From assembly GCA_028712155.1 (NCBI GenBank), contig JAQTQO010000006.1, positions 1 to 56,162 on the forward strand: a stretch of DNA of 56,162 nucleotides. The letters run 5' to 3'. How positions within the stretch are numbered: position 1 is the first letter of the stretch; the number at the start of each line of letters is the position of its first letter. A program made the translations under genes and the position numbers. Of the stretch, positions 16,588-25,563 are shown one piece after another. This DNA is from Patescibacteria group bacterium. Its GTDB lineage: Bacteria > Patescibacteriota > Patescibacteriia > Buchananbacterales > GWA2-38-13. Under the pieces are notes generated by a model. It ran no database searches and had not been told where the DNA came from. It worked only from the letters and a program-made list of their open reading frames with translations.

Positions 16588-18039
16588 TTATTGGATGACG
16601 GGAACGCTCATTCCCTCCGGCAGCGTCAGCTTTCCCGATCCGAGCGGATTGTAGCCGTTCTTGACCTCGTTGCCATCAGAGTACCCGTCGCCGTCGGTGT
16701 CCGGATTGTTGGGATCCGTGCCCAGCATTTGCTCTTGCTGGTCGGTGAGTCCGTCGCCGTCGGTGTCGAGACTGGCCGAACCGCCGCCGATGCTCGGTGC
16801 TGACAGCGCCTCGGCTTTATTCACCCACTCCGCGTACTCGACAAATTGCGTCGGCACGGCCGCCGCCGTGACCGACTGATTGACCTTCGTTATCCGCATA
16901 TCCATGGTGACCGTCACCGTTCCGCTACTCTTTCCGCTACTCTCCGGCACCGTCAGGGTGGCCACCGCATGCAGCTTGCGCAAAATTCCATCCGGTTCCC
17001 CGGCAGAAACCTCTCCCTCCATGGTCACGGACTCAACGATCGGATTCATGATCGAGGTGAACATGGCCTTGATCATGCCCATGGATTCAGCATCGGTGCT
17101 GGTCGGAGACAATTGCGCCGTCTGCTCTTCCCATACGTAATCAAGGAACGCGCTGAAGAACGGCTTGAACTGCTCGCGGTCGAATTTGAACGTCACGCGT
17201 CGCGTCGCGACGTTATCCATCGTTTCGCCGGTTTCAATTTTATCACCCGTCAGGAACCGGTGCTGCTGATAGAGTTCCATCACGCGCTGCTGCTGGCGCG
17301 CGTCAGCGGCGGCTTGTTCCTTCATCAGCTCCGAGGTCACTCCGGGGAATGTGACCGTTTTTCCCAACTCCTCTGGATTTGCCTTCACCCATTGGTTTTC
17401 CAATGACGTAAGATCCATACCGGGCAGCTGCGGCAAATGCTGGAGCTGAAAATAGAAGGTATTTTTATCCTCGGTAACAAAGGTAAGCTCCGGAGCTATC
17501 AGCATACCGGCCATGGGGAGATTGAATTGCATCGTTCCGGAACCGCGGGTCGGATTTACACTCTCGGTATCACCAGACATTTTGAATGAAATATTTGCCT
17601 GACCATTGGGAAAACCGGCCTGAGCCAGCTCGTCTTCAAATGCGCTCTCCGGCTCGGCTTGCGCGTTTACCGTAAGATCAATTTCTCCGTGATACGACTG
17701 GACTTTCGATAAATTTGTGAACGCCTGCTCAATAACGGTATCCGGAGTTTCTACGACGGGGGACGGCGCCGGAGTCGGCGTTGGTGTTGGCTTCGACTGG
17801 GATTTCTGCCACTGCAGATACGCGAATGCGCCGCCGCCGACCAGCACGACGCCAACGACGAGAATTAAAATGAGTAAAATCATCCGGCCCCCGCGCTTCG
17901 ACCCGCCGCTGAGCGGAGACACCGGCGTCGGCGTGACCGGTGGTTTTGATGATATCGGCATGGCCGGCAGGTTGAACGGATCGGTCGGAGCAGCAGGCGG
18001 CGTGGAAAGTTGCGGCGGGACGAACGTTGGTTGAGGCAT
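16588..18039 (-). CDS. Membrane-anchored protein: LolA/LppX-like domain plus TSP3 calcium repeats
   Basis: This 483-residue protein has a Pro-rich cytoplasmic N-terminus (1-50), one membrane segment (about 53-75) and a Pro/Thr linker. Next is an extracellular domain (about 95-400) with the pattern of LolA/LppX-like lipoprotein-sorting folds (VQSYHGEIDLTV, NQWVKANPEELG). The C-terminal TSP3-type calcium repeats (about 425-470) read DTDGDGLTDQQE and DTDGDGYSDGNEV. The next gene upstream (18073-19461) is a paralogue with the same layout; the two are only 33 bp apart and in the same direction. A role in binding a hydrophobic ligand or in envelope stability is inferred from the fold. The actual function is unknown. 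Confidence 0.82.
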   Translation of the reverse strand: MPQPTFVPPQLSTPPAAPTDPFNLPAMPISSKPPVTPTPVSPLSGGSKRGGRMILLILILVVGVVLVGGGAFAYLQWQKSQSKPTPTPTPAPSPVVETPDTVIEQAFTNLSKVQSYHGEIDLTVNAQAEPESAFEDELAQAGFPNGQANISFKMSGDTESVNPTRGSGTMQFNLPMAGMLIAPELTFVTEDKNTFYFQLQHLPQLPGMDLTSLENQWVKANPEELGKTVTFPGVTSELMKEQAAADARQQQRVMELYQQHRFLTGDKIETGETMDNVATRRVTFKFDREQFKPFFSAFLDYVWEEQTAQLSPTSTDAESMGMIKAMFTSIMNPIVESVTMEGEVSAGEPDGILRKLHAVATLTVPESSGKSSGTVTVTMDMRITKVNQSVTAAAVPTQFVEYAEWVNKAEALSAPSIGGGSASLDTDGDGLTDQQEQMLGTDPNNPDTDGDGYSDGNEVKNGYNPLGSGKLTLPEGMSVPVIQ

Positions 18040-18072
18040 AAGAAATTAAAAATCAATATTTATTAAATAATC

Positions 18073-19461
18073 TCACTCGGAAAACGCCGGCAATTTCCCC
18101 GGTCCGTTCGGGTTGTACCCGTTCTTGACCTCGTTGCCGTCGGAGTAGCCGTCACCGTCGGTATCGGCCACATCGGGGTTCGTACCATACACCGCGCCCT
18201 CTTCGAGGTCGGTCAAACCGTCGCCGTCACGGTCGCTGGTCATATCGTCACTGCCCGGAGTCAGCGCGGACGCCATTATGAGCTGTACCTGCATCGCGAA
18301 CTCTCGGTACGACATGGCCTGACCCGGCAGCGTAACGGATACCGGTTCATTGAAGCGGCTGAACCGTGCGTCCATCGTGGCGGAAAAAGTTCCCTCGGAA
18401 CTTCCTTCCTCCTTGCCCGGAATGACGTAGGTCACCCGGGCAGTAAACCGCCGCAGCTGGTTGTCCGGCTGGGTGGCCCAGACTTCGCCGCTGGCGGAAA
18501 TCGCATCAATATTAATGATAGAGTCTGCGGACGGCTTCGGAACACCTTCGATGGAAACCAGCAGCGGAGCCGCCCACTCGTCCCATGCAGAATTGATAAA
18601 ATTTTTGAACCGCTCACGGTCCAATGCCAGGGTCAACCGGCGAGTCGGTACGCCGTCAATCGGGTCAGCCGGATCGAGCTTATCGGCGACGATGAACGGA
18701 TTCTGCTGATAAAATTCTCGCATCCGTTGTTCTAGGCTTCTGGCCTCCGCATCTTGTTGCGGCGTGATTTCGGGAGACATGCCCGGCAACGCCGCCAACT
18801 CCTCGGTGTTGAGACGTACCCACTGATTATTGATCGAACTGAAATCAAAACCAGAAATTTGCAGATTCTGCAGCCGGAAATACACGGTGGTCGTTCCGGT
18901 CTGCACCAACGACCAGCGCGGCGTTAACGCCACGCCATTGAACGGAATAGCGTCCGGCGTTGGAATGTTTACCTGTGCGGTAATTGCGCTGGCCGGCGCG
19001 GCCGCATCCAGGGAAACGTCAAAGGAGGTGTTCAGGGTGGCCGTCAGCTGGTTATCCGGAATGCGCGCCGAAGCGAGCTCCTGGGCAAGATCACTGCTGG
19101 TCGCGGCCTTAAGGGTGAGCGTCAAATCGTACTCGCCGTGGAAAGACTTCACTTCGGACCACGCGCTGATGACCCCCTGGAGAACGGAGTCGGGGGTTTC
19201 CACGCTTGCGGGTGTCGGGGGTTGACCTTTGGGCTGCTGATTGACCCAAAAGAAATAGGCGGCCGCCACACCGCCGCAGGCAAGCATGGCCACGAACACA
19301 ATGAGGAGCGGAAAAATCCCCCGGCTGCTTTTCTTCAGCGGGCGTAACGTTGGCGGCAGGACGCCGGGATCGGGCGGCGGCGGGTTTGAGGGCGCGTTGA
19401 AAGGATCGACCGGTGCGGCCGGCGGCAAAGGAATTTTCAACGGCGCAGGGGTTGGCGGCAT
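18073..19461 (-). CDS. Paralogue of the LolA-like/TSP3 membrane-anchored protein
   Basis: This 462-residue protein starts at ATG 19461 (a TTG two codons earlier is possible). It has the same order as its neighbour: Pro-rich N-terminus, membrane segment (about residue 50-70), linker, LolA-like domain (VKSFHGEYDLTL, NNQWVRLNTEEL) and TSP3 repeats ending EVKNGYNPNGPGKL. The two proteins align across nearly their whole length, indicating tandem duplication followed by divergence. The TSP3 Asp residues for calcium binding are intact. It sits between the phosphohexomutase gene and its paralogue in one minus-strand run. Confidence 0.82.
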   Translation of the reverse strand: MPPTPAPLKIPLPPAAPVDPFNAPSNPPPPDPGVLPPTLRPLKKSSRGIFPLLIVFVAMLACGGVAAAYFFWVNQQPKGQPPTPASVETPDSVLQGVISAWSEVKSFHGEYDLTLTLKAATSSDLAQELASARIPDNQLTATLNTSFDVSLDAAAPASAITAQVNIPTPDAIPFNGVALTPRWSLVQTGTTTVYFRLQNLQISGFDFSSINNQWVRLNTEELAALPGMSPEITPQQDAEARSLEQRMREFYQQNPFIVADKLDPADPIDGVPTRRLTLALDRERFKNFINSAWDEWAAPLLVSIEGVPKPSADSIINIDAISASGEVWATQPDNQLRRFTARVTYVIPGKEEGSSEGTFSATMDARFSRFNEPVSVTLPGQAMSYREFAMQVQLIMASALTPGSDDMTSDRDGDGLTDLEEGAVYGTNPDVADTDGDGYSDGNEVKNGYNPNGPGKLPAFSE

Positions 19462-19489
19462 AGCCAAAAAAATTCTCGGAGGCTAAAAA

Positions 19490-20854
19490 TTACTTCGAGC
19501 CCGCCTCAATCAATTCCGTCAGTTCATGCTGGACTTTGGCGAGCAGGCTTTGGGAGTCGGCCTCCATATTCAACCGCAGCAACGGTTCGGTGTTGGACGG
19601 CCGGACATTGAACCAAAAATCTTTCGCTTCTATGGTTAACCCGTCGAGGTGATCAACGCGCTTGGTCACCGGACGGTAGTGCTCCTCGAGGCGCTGCAGC
19701 ATGGCCGCTTTATCATGGACCGTGAAGTTATGCTCGCCGGAAATGTGGTAGCGCGCGTACAGCGGTGCGAACAGCTCGCTCATTTTTCCGCCGGAACGGG
19801 AGAGCATCGCCAGTAGCTGCAGCGCCGGGATCCAACCGTTGTCCAGGTAACTGTCGGCGAACTGGTAGTAATAGTGGCCGGTCACCTCGCCCGCGAACAC
19901 CGCATGCAGCTTGCGCATCAATTCTTTAATGAAAGAATGGCCCACACGGCAGATGTGCGGCGTTCCCCCGTGCTTGCGCACCTCATCGGGTACGCCGTGC
20001 GATGCGCGCAGGTCGTACACCACGGCACCGCCGCCGCAACGGTCGAGCGTTGCGCCCGCTAACAGCGCGGTCACGTAATCACCGGGTATGAAACGCACTT
20101 TTTCGTCGAGAAAAAATACCCGGTCGGTATCCGCATCCCAGGCGATGCCAAGATCCGCATGCTGTCGGCGTACTTCCTCTTCCCAATGCCGCCGGTTCTC
20201 CGGCAGCAATGGGTTCGCTTGGTGGTTAGGAAAACTTCCGTCTGGTTCAAAACAGAGCGGGATAATCTCGAGCGGTAAACCGGCAAAGATTTTCGGTGCG
20301 ATTAGTCCGCCCATGCCGTTCCCGGTGTCCATGACGACACGGAACGGTTTGATGGCGGCGATATCGCAGTATGCCCGCACGGCAGCGGCGAAATCGTCCA
20401 GCACGTGCGATTGTTCGCGCACGGTGCCAGTCCTTTTTGCTTTCGGAAAACGGTTATCCTTTACCAGCCGCTGCAAGTCGCGGATGCCGGTGTCGCCGGA
20501 AACCGGCGCGGCATTCGCGCGAACCACTTTAAAACCGTTGTACTGCGCCGGATTATGCGAGGCGGTCACCGCCACGCCGGCATCAAAGCCGTAACGGCTG
20601 ACCGCATAATAGAATGAATCGGAACTGACCAGGCCGAGGTGCACGACATCGGCGCCCTGATCGGTCAAACCGCGCGTGATGGCATCGCGCAAACTCAAGC
20701 TGCTCTGCCGCACGTCCCACCCCACCGCCACCGTACGCACCTTAAGAAACGTCGCGATGGCCCGCCCGAGGCGGTACGCCACATCTTCATCCACCTCCGT
20801 CGGGTACACCCCGCGGATGTCGTAGGCTTTAAAGATTGCTGGAGAATACCCCAT
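19490..20854 (-). CDS. manB: Phosphomannomutase/phosphoglucomutase
   Basis: This enzyme moves phosphate between C6 and C1 of hexoses, supplying sugar-1-phosphates for nucleotide sugars used in surface glycans. The 454 residues have all four alpha-D-phosphohexomutase signatures: the phosphoserine loop TASHNPAQYNG, the metal-binding loop DADTDRVF (the usual first Gly is Ala), the sugar-specificity loop GEVTGHYYY and the phosphate-binding RPSNTEPLLR. The N-terminus AYDIRGVYPTEV fits the bifunctional PMM/PGM group. It is in the minus-strand run with envelope genes. Mannose versus glucose preference is not certain. Confidence 0.94.
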   Translation of the reverse strand: MGYSPAIFKAYDIRGVYPTEVDEDVAYRLGRAIATFLKVRTVAVGWDVRQSSLSLRDAITRGLTDQGADVVHLGLVSSDSFYYAVSRYGFDAGVAVTASHNPAQYNGFKVVRANAAPVSGDTGIRDLQRLVKDNRFPKAKRTGTVREQSHVLDDFAAAVRAYCDIAAIKPFRVVMDTGNGMGGLIAPKIFAGLPLEIIPLCFEPDGSFPNHQANPLLPENRRHWEEEVRRQHADLGIAWDADTDRVFFLDEKVRFIPGDYVTALLAGATLDRCGGGAVVYDLRASHGVPDEVRKHGGTPHICRVGHSFIKELMRKLHAVFAGEVTGHYYYQFADSYLDNGWIPALQLLAMLSRSGGKMSELFAPLYARYHISGEHNFTVHDKAAMLQRLEEHYRPVTKRVDHLDGLTIEAKDFWFNVRPSNTEPLLRLNMEADSQSLLAKVQHELTELIEAGSK

Positions 20855-20903
20855 GAGCGTGCGGGTAAATTAAGTCCCAATTCCGTGCTTCTTCATTCGC
20901 CGA

Positions 20904-22082
20904 TCACCGCCATTCCTTGAGCTGCTTGGCTTTCATTTTTCCGATGGCGCCGACCCCCCACAGCACGGCGACCATTTTCAACAGCGCACCCACCGGACCG
21001 ATGAAGCCGGTCACCGCCACCAGAATGCACAAACCGCACACCATCGGGGCGAGCAGCGAACCGCGGAACCGGCCGCCGGATGTGCGCGCGAAAATCCACA
21101 TGCCGATCGCGATGCCGGCCACCACCTGACCCAGGTACAGCACCGCGAGATACGCTGCCACCAGCATCAATGCCAGCGGTATTCCGATGATGGTGAAGAA
21201 AAGCACAACCGCGAGCATCGGCGTCGCCACGGTGATGACCAACCCCCACGCCAGCGACAGCCAGGGCTGCCGGACCAGCGCCTGCTGCGCCAACTCAACC
21301 ATATACCGCGGAACCAGGCTTACGAGCACCAGGCCAACCACAAGCATCCCGAACAGGCCGACGATGCGGTAGAAAAACAGCCAGGCAAATTGCTGGGCCG
21401 GCGTCGGTGACGACACCGGATCGCGATGCACGGTTCCGCTGACAGTCGCCGCGGGATCGCGCTGGAGCTGGCCGTCGGCGGCCGCCTGGTAACTGAGTGC
21501 ACCTTCAAATTTTGCCGTCGCGGGTAACACCGCGCTGCCTTCTGCGCCAAGCTCCAGGTAACTGTCACCCTTCACCGTACCGCCGAGCGTTTGATTGCGC
21601 GCGCGCGTCGCCAACCCGCCGTCTATGGCTCCACTGAACGCCAATGACTCGGCCACAATATAGGCGTTCCGCCCGACATGGGCTGTCGTGTTCAACGTCA
21701 CCTGGCTGCCCCAGACGTTCAGGTTCCTGCCCACGGTCCCGCCGATGATGACGTCCATCCCGGCCACGCGGATATTCCCTTCAACGGTGCCGGTAATTAG
21801 CAATTCGGACGCGGCGGCAATCACATCGCCGGAAACGTTGCCTGCGATAGTAACCCGGTTGCCCGCCACAATCACATCGCCATCCACGTTGCCCTGCAGA
21901 TCGATGGTTTCGCCCATGGTGATGTAATCACCCTGCACGATCTGGTCTTTGGCAACCTGCAACGGCACGCCGGCGCGCCCGTGCAAAAAAAATGCCGCCA
22001 GTGCCGATGTGGGGAGAGAAATCAGCGCGAGCGCGAATGCGACTACCACCACTTTTCGGTTACGGAACTTGAGATTTCCCAT
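20904..22082 (-). CDS. Bactofilin-like (polymer-forming) membrane protein
   Basis: This 392-residue protein starts at ATG 22082, preceded at some distance by GGAGGG. A signal peptide (about 8-30) leads to a repetitive beta-helix region (about 40-190) with short turns such as GNVDGDVIVAGNRVTIAGNVSGDVI, typical of the DUF583/bactofilin family. The C-terminal half has four or five membrane segments (about 225-385). Because of the signal peptide, the beta-helix is probably outside the membrane, unlike classical cytoplasmic bactofilins. It may act as an envelope scaffold. No conserved catalytic residues are seen. Confidence 0.8.
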   Translation of the reverse strand: MGNLKFRNRKVVVVAFALALISLPTSALAAFFLHGRAGVPLQVAKDQIVQGDYITMGETIDLQGNVDGDVIVAGNRVTIAGNVSGDVIAAASELLITGTVEGNIRVAGMDVIIGGTVGRNLNVWGSQVTLNTTAHVGRNAYIVAESLAFSGAIDGGLATRARNQTLGGTVKGDSYLELGAEGSAVLPATAKFEGALSYQAAADGQLQRDPAATVSGTVHRDPVSSPTPAQQFAWLFFYRIVGLFGMLVVGLVLVSLVPRYMVELAQQALVRQPWLSLAWGLVITVATPMLAVVLFFTIIGIPLALMLVAAYLAVLYLGQVVAGIAIGMWIFARTSGGRFRGSLLAPMVCGLCILVAVTGFIGPVGALLKMVAVLWGVGAIGKMKAKQLKEWR

Positions 22083-22163
22083 ATACAAATTAGTTCCCTC
22101 CGGAGTTATTCCACTGCTTTCAAAATACCAGATTTTACCGAAGATGCCAAGGCCATAATAATG

Positions 22164-22192
22164 TTGTCAATCAATCTTTTTGTTGCTACGCT
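22164..22192 (+). promoter_or_regulatory. Promoter of the HD-hydrolase gene, nearly leaderless
   Basis: TTGTCA (22164-22169) and TACGCT (22187-22192) are 17 bp apart. The -10 box ends 8 bp before ATG 22201, again predicting a transcript that starts close to the start codon. Confidence 0.55.
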
Positions 22193-22200
22193 AAGAGCAT

Positions 22201-22788
22201 ATGCACGACAACCTCATGAAATTCATTTCCGAAATTTACATGCTCAAGCGCAACCGCCGTGAGGGCTTTCGGCTGTCCGGCGTCGAGCACCCCGATTCGC
22301 TGGCCGACCACGTCACCATCACCGCGCAATTGGCGTTCATCATCGGCGAATTGGAAGGCTTGGACGGTAAAGACTGCGCGGCCGTCGTTCTCTTCCACGA
22401 CAACGGCGAGACCCGAACCACCGACCAGCACAAAGTCGCCGCCCGCTATGTGGAACGCCACGACGGAGAATGGCGCGCGCTGCAGGAACAACTCAGCGGA
22501 TTACCCGATCCCATTCGAAATAAAATCAAAGGGTTAGTTTCCCAAATTGAAGAGCGCAGCACACCCGAAGGCATTGTGGCCAAAGACGCCGATTGGATCG
22601 AAGCGGCCATCCAGGCAAAAATTTACTCCGAACAAGGCTACCAACTCCTCGACAGCTGGATCGAGAACGTCACCAATGCAGTCGAAACCAAAACCGCGAA
22701 AGCAATTATGGAAAAAATTAAAGCGACACGCGACTTCACCACCTGCTGGTGGCAGGGGTTGAAGAAGGTGACATATAAAAAAATGTGA
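22201..22788 (+). CDS. HD-domain hydrolase (YfbR/HDDC2-like nucleotidase)
   Basis: This 195-residue protein shows the HD phosphohydrolase pattern: a first His in SLADHVTITAQLAF (near residue 37), the metal pair in VLFHDNGE (near 65) and a later Asp in AKDADWIEAA (near 127). The order and size resemble the YfbR/HDDC2 5'-deoxynucleotidase family, which hydrolyses nucleoside monophosphates. The exact substrate is unknown. The gene is divergent from the bactofilin-like gene and is followed by a long non-coding structured stretch. Confidence 0.82.
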   Translation: MHDNLMKFISEIYMLKRNRREGFRLSGVEHPDSLADHVTITAQLAFIIGELEGLDGKDCAAVVLFHDNGETRTTDQHKVAARYVERHDGEWRALQEQLSGLPDPIRNKIKGLVSQIEERSTPEGIVAKDADWIEAAIQAKIYSEQGYQLLDSWIENVTNAVETKTAKAIMEKIKATRDFTTCWWQGLKKVTYKKM

Positions 22789-22840
22789 CCACCCGATATG
22801 TTGTTCGGATCCATTGAACTTCGGGAGTAGCAACGGTACG

Positions 22841-23149
22841 ACAAACCGCCAGCGGCAGTTTGCCCCGTTAGAAGCAGAATGCCCCTCGGCTCGCTGCAGG
22901 GGGGCAAAAATAAATAACGAGTGCGCCACGCGAGCTTCTAACGGGGTTTGCCAGGCGGTTTTTGTTACCACGCCCTTGCAGCAAGGGAGTCCGCCCAGGG
23001 CGGACGACCGCCGGCGAGGAGGGCGCGGGAACAACCCCGCACCAAGTCAAAAATCAAGCTTGGGAAGTTGAAAATCGAAGCCGAAGGCGACTCCGCGCCA
23101 AAGGAATACCAGCCTCTGAAAAACATCGTTCGCGGACTTTGGTGCGGGG
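22841..23149. repeat. Structure-rich non-coding stretch between HD gene and glyA
   Basis: The 443-bp gap 22789-23231 has no credible gene. It holds a long imperfect stem (AAACCGCC 22843-22850 with GGCGGTTT 22954-22961, and CCCCGTTAGAAGC 22863-22875 with GCTTCTAACGGGG 22934-22946) around an inner GCCCC hairpin. There are two short palindromes (CCCTTGC/GCAAGGG at 22973-22987 and the 17-bp GTCCGCCCAGGGCGGAC at 22989-23005). A second long-range pair (23035-23048 with 23135-23149, one bulge) closes an 86-bp loop. The 17-bp palindrome also occurs, inverted, in the T-box leader. Confidence 0.6.
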
Positions 23150-23231
23150 TAATCTCGAACTTGCCCATTCGTCCATACGTGCTAAGCTGCAAACATAACT
23201 CACTTGTTTCATGTTCCAGGTTCCATGTTCT

Positions 23232-24482
23232 ATGAATTACTCCAACCTCCAACGCCACGACCCCGAGGTCATGGCCATCGTCAAAAAAGAAATCGCCCGC
23301 CAGCAGGAGAGCTTGGCGATGATTCCCTCGGAAAATTACGCCAGCCTGGCGGTGCTGGAAGCCATGGGCACGGTGTTGTCCAACAAGTACGCCGAAGGCT
23401 ATCCGCACAAACGCTACTACACCGGCAACCAGTTCATTGATGAAATTGAAGACCTGGCGATTGCCCGCGGCAAAGAATTGTTCGGCTGCGAACACATCAA
23501 TGTCCAGCCCAACGCCGGCAGCGGCGCCAACCTTGCCATCTACCTTGGCCTGCTGAAACCCGGCGACACCGTCATGGGAATGAAGCTTGACCAGGGCGGC
23601 CACCTCACGCACGGCCATCCCGTCAACATTTCGGGCCAACTCTACCACTTCGTTCAGTACGGCGTGCGAAAAGATACGGAGCTGCTCGACTACGACGAAA
23701 TTCTTGCGATTGCCAAAAAAGAAAAACCGAAAATGATAGTGACCGGCGCCACGGCCTACCCGCGCATCTTTGACTTCGCAAAATTTCGAAAAATCTGCGA
23801 TGAAGTCGGCGCGCTTTTGATGGCCGATATTTCTCACTTCGTGGGGTTGTCACTTTCCGGCGACCACCCCAACCCTCTACCGCACGCCGACGTGGTAATG
23901 ACCACCACGCATAAAACTTTGCGCGGGCCGCGCAGCGCCGTCATTTACTGCAAAGAAAAATTTGCAAAAAGCATTGACCGCGCGGTATTTCCTGGCACCC
24001 AAGGCGGTCCGATGGAACACATCATCGCAGCCAAAGCTGTCTGCTTTGCCGAAGCGTCAAAGCCCGAGTTCAAAACCTACGGCCACCAAATCGCGCTGAA
24101 CGCCAAGGCCCTGGCAAAAACGCTTCAGGCCGAAGGATTGCGGCTGGTGTCTGGCGGCACCGACAATCATCTGATGCTGGTTGACTGCGTGCCGCTAAAA
24201 ATTTCCGGTCGCAAAGGTTCCGAGGCACTCGCGGCCTGCAACATCTACACCAACCGCAATACGATTCCTTACGATCCGGGTTCGGCCTTTGAACCCTCCG
24301 GCATCCGGCTGGGTACGCCGGCGCTCACCACGCGTGGAATGAAAGAAAAGGAAATGGCCCAAATCGGCCGGCTGATCGCCCGGGTCTTGAAAAATACCGC
24401 AACGGCGAGTACTCTGGAAGACGCAAAAAAAGAAGTCGCCCAGTTGACGCAGTCTTTCCCGATTTACCCCGAACTTACATAA
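23232..24482 (+). CDS. glyA: Serine hydroxymethyltransferase
   Basis: This PLP enzyme converts serine and tetrahydrofolate to glycine and 5,10-methylene-THF. The protein is 416 residues from ATG 23232 (MNYSNLQRHDP); an in-frame upstream ATG (23211) lies in repetitive GTTCCATGTTC-like sequence and is less likely. Conserved parts include IPSENYAS, NKYAEGYPHKRYYTG, the PLP-lysine motif TTTHKTLRGPR and the C-terminal RLGTPALTTRG. It is followed after 43 bp by folD, which processes the one-carbon product, so the pair forms a one-carbon operon. Confidence 0.97.
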   Translation: MNYSNLQRHDPEVMAIVKKEIARQQESLAMIPSENYASLAVLEAMGTVLSNKYAEGYPHKRYYTGNQFIDEIEDLAIARGKELFGCEHINVQPNAGSGANLAIYLGLLKPGDTVMGMKLDQGGHLTHGHPVNISGQLYHFVQYGVRKDTELLDYDEILAIAKKEKPKMIVTGATAYPRIFDFAKFRKICDEVGALLMADISHFVGLSLSGDHPNPLPHADVVMTTTHKTLRGPRSAVIYCKEKFAKSIDRAVFPGTQGGPMEHIIAAKAVCFAEASKPEFKTYGHQIALNAKALAKTLQAEGLRLVSGGTDNHLMLVDCVPLKISGRKGSEALAACNIYTNRNTIPYDPGSAFEPSGIRLGTPALTTRGMKEKEMAQIGRLIARVLKNTATASTLEDAKKEVAQLTQSFPIYPELT

Positions 24483-24525
24483 ATCGCTCCGGCACACTAT
24501 TTCCGTACTTTGACAGGAGATACTT

Positions 24526-25392
24526 ATGGCTGTACCTTCATCACCACGCCGATGCCACCGCATCGACGGCAAGGCGCTTGCCGAAGAAATTCTTTTGGCG
24601 CTGAAGCCAAAGATTGCGGCACTGCCCAACCCCCCGGGATTGGCGGCTATCCTGATCGGCGACGACCCGGCGTCCACGCTCTATGTCCGCAACAAAAAGC
24701 GGGCGTGCCAACGCGTCGGCATCACGTTCCACGATTACCTCGCAAACGACCGCTGCATGCCAAACGCCACCCAGGCGCAAGTACTGGAGGCGATCGCCTT
24801 CCTGAATCACGACCCGGCCATCACCGGGATCATCGTGCAGCTGCCGGTGCCGGGAGATTTTTCCGCCGACGCGCTCGTGTCCGCGGTTGACCCCAAAAAG
24901 GACGTGGACGGCTTCCACCCGCAAAACATCGCCAAATACTTGGCCGGACAACCGGTCATCGTTTCACCGCTCATTGCCGCCATCAAACAGGCGCTGGCGG
25001 CGGAGAACGTCGTACTCAACGGCCGCACCGTTGCCATTCTCGCAAAAGACGGCGTCCTGCGAAAAACTTTGGGGAAATTTTTCGTTGACGCCGGTGCACA
25101 CGTTGCCGCTGCCGCACCGCGCGACTCCGACCTGGCGCAAAAAACCCAAGCCGCCGATGTGGTGGTCTCCGCCGTCGGCAAACCCGGCCTCATCACGGGA
25201 AATTTACTCAAACCGGATGCCGTGGTCATTGACGTCGGCATCACGCGGATGCCGGACGGCACCTTTGCCGGCGACGTAGACGCCCCATCCGTCGAGAAGG
25301 TCGCGTCCGCCTTCACTCCGACTCCCGGCGGCATCGGTCCGCTGACCGTCGCGATGCTCCTGAACAACGTGTACGAGCTGGCAACCGCATAA
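24526..25392 (+). CDS. folD: Methylene-THF dehydrogenase / methenyl-THF cyclohydrolase
   Basis: This bifunctional enzyme converts 5,10-methylene-THF to 10-formyl-THF. The 288 residues start at ATG 24526 with an AGGAG ribosome binding site 7 bp upstream. The catalytic lysine region YVRNKKRACQRVGI, the VQLPVPGD motif, the PKKDVDGFHP signature and the C-terminal PTPGGIGPLTVAML are present. The usual nucleotide-binding GRSxxVG is replaced by ILAKDGVLRKTLG, which is divergent and may alter cofactor use. The gene lies downstream of glyA and is followed by a clear terminator. Confidence 0.96.
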   Translation: MAVPSSPRRCHRIDGKALAEEILLALKPKIAALPNPPGLAAILIGDDPASTLYVRNKKRACQRVGITFHDYLANDRCMPNATQAQVLEAIAFLNHDPAITGIIVQLPVPGDFSADALVSAVDPKKDVDGFHPQNIAKYLAGQPVIVSPLIAAIKQALAAENVVLNGRTVAILAKDGVLRKTLGKFFVDAGAHVAAAAPRDSDLAQKTQAADVVVSAVGKPGLITGNLLKPDAVVIDVGITRMPDGTFAGDVDAPSVEKVASAFTPTPGGIGPLTVAMLLNNVYELATA

Positions 25393-25406
25393 ATACACCC
25401 ATGCAA

Positions 25407-25436
25407 TTACCCCGCCTCCTACGGGGTAATTTTTTT
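25407..25436 (+). terminator. Terminator of the glyA-folD operon
   Basis: TTACCCCG (25407-25414) pairs with CGGGGTAA (25422-25429) and is followed by seven T. Confidence 0.88.
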
Positions 25437-25513
25437 ACCAATCCTCATTGGTCCAGCCGGACCAGGCACGAAATTTTACAGATTTTAACCTCCATGCGAA
25501 GAAACGCAAAAAA

Positions 25514-25522
25514 TGTTATAAT
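25514..25522 (+). promoter_or_regulatory. Extended -10 promoter
   Basis: TGTTATAAT matches a TGn extended -10 box (TATAAT at 25517-25522), about 40 bp ahead of the ATG at 25564. No good -35 box is visible. Confidence 0.55.
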
Positions 25523-25563
25523 GGCTGTGGATAAAAACAACTTATAAAATAACGATAAAAATT

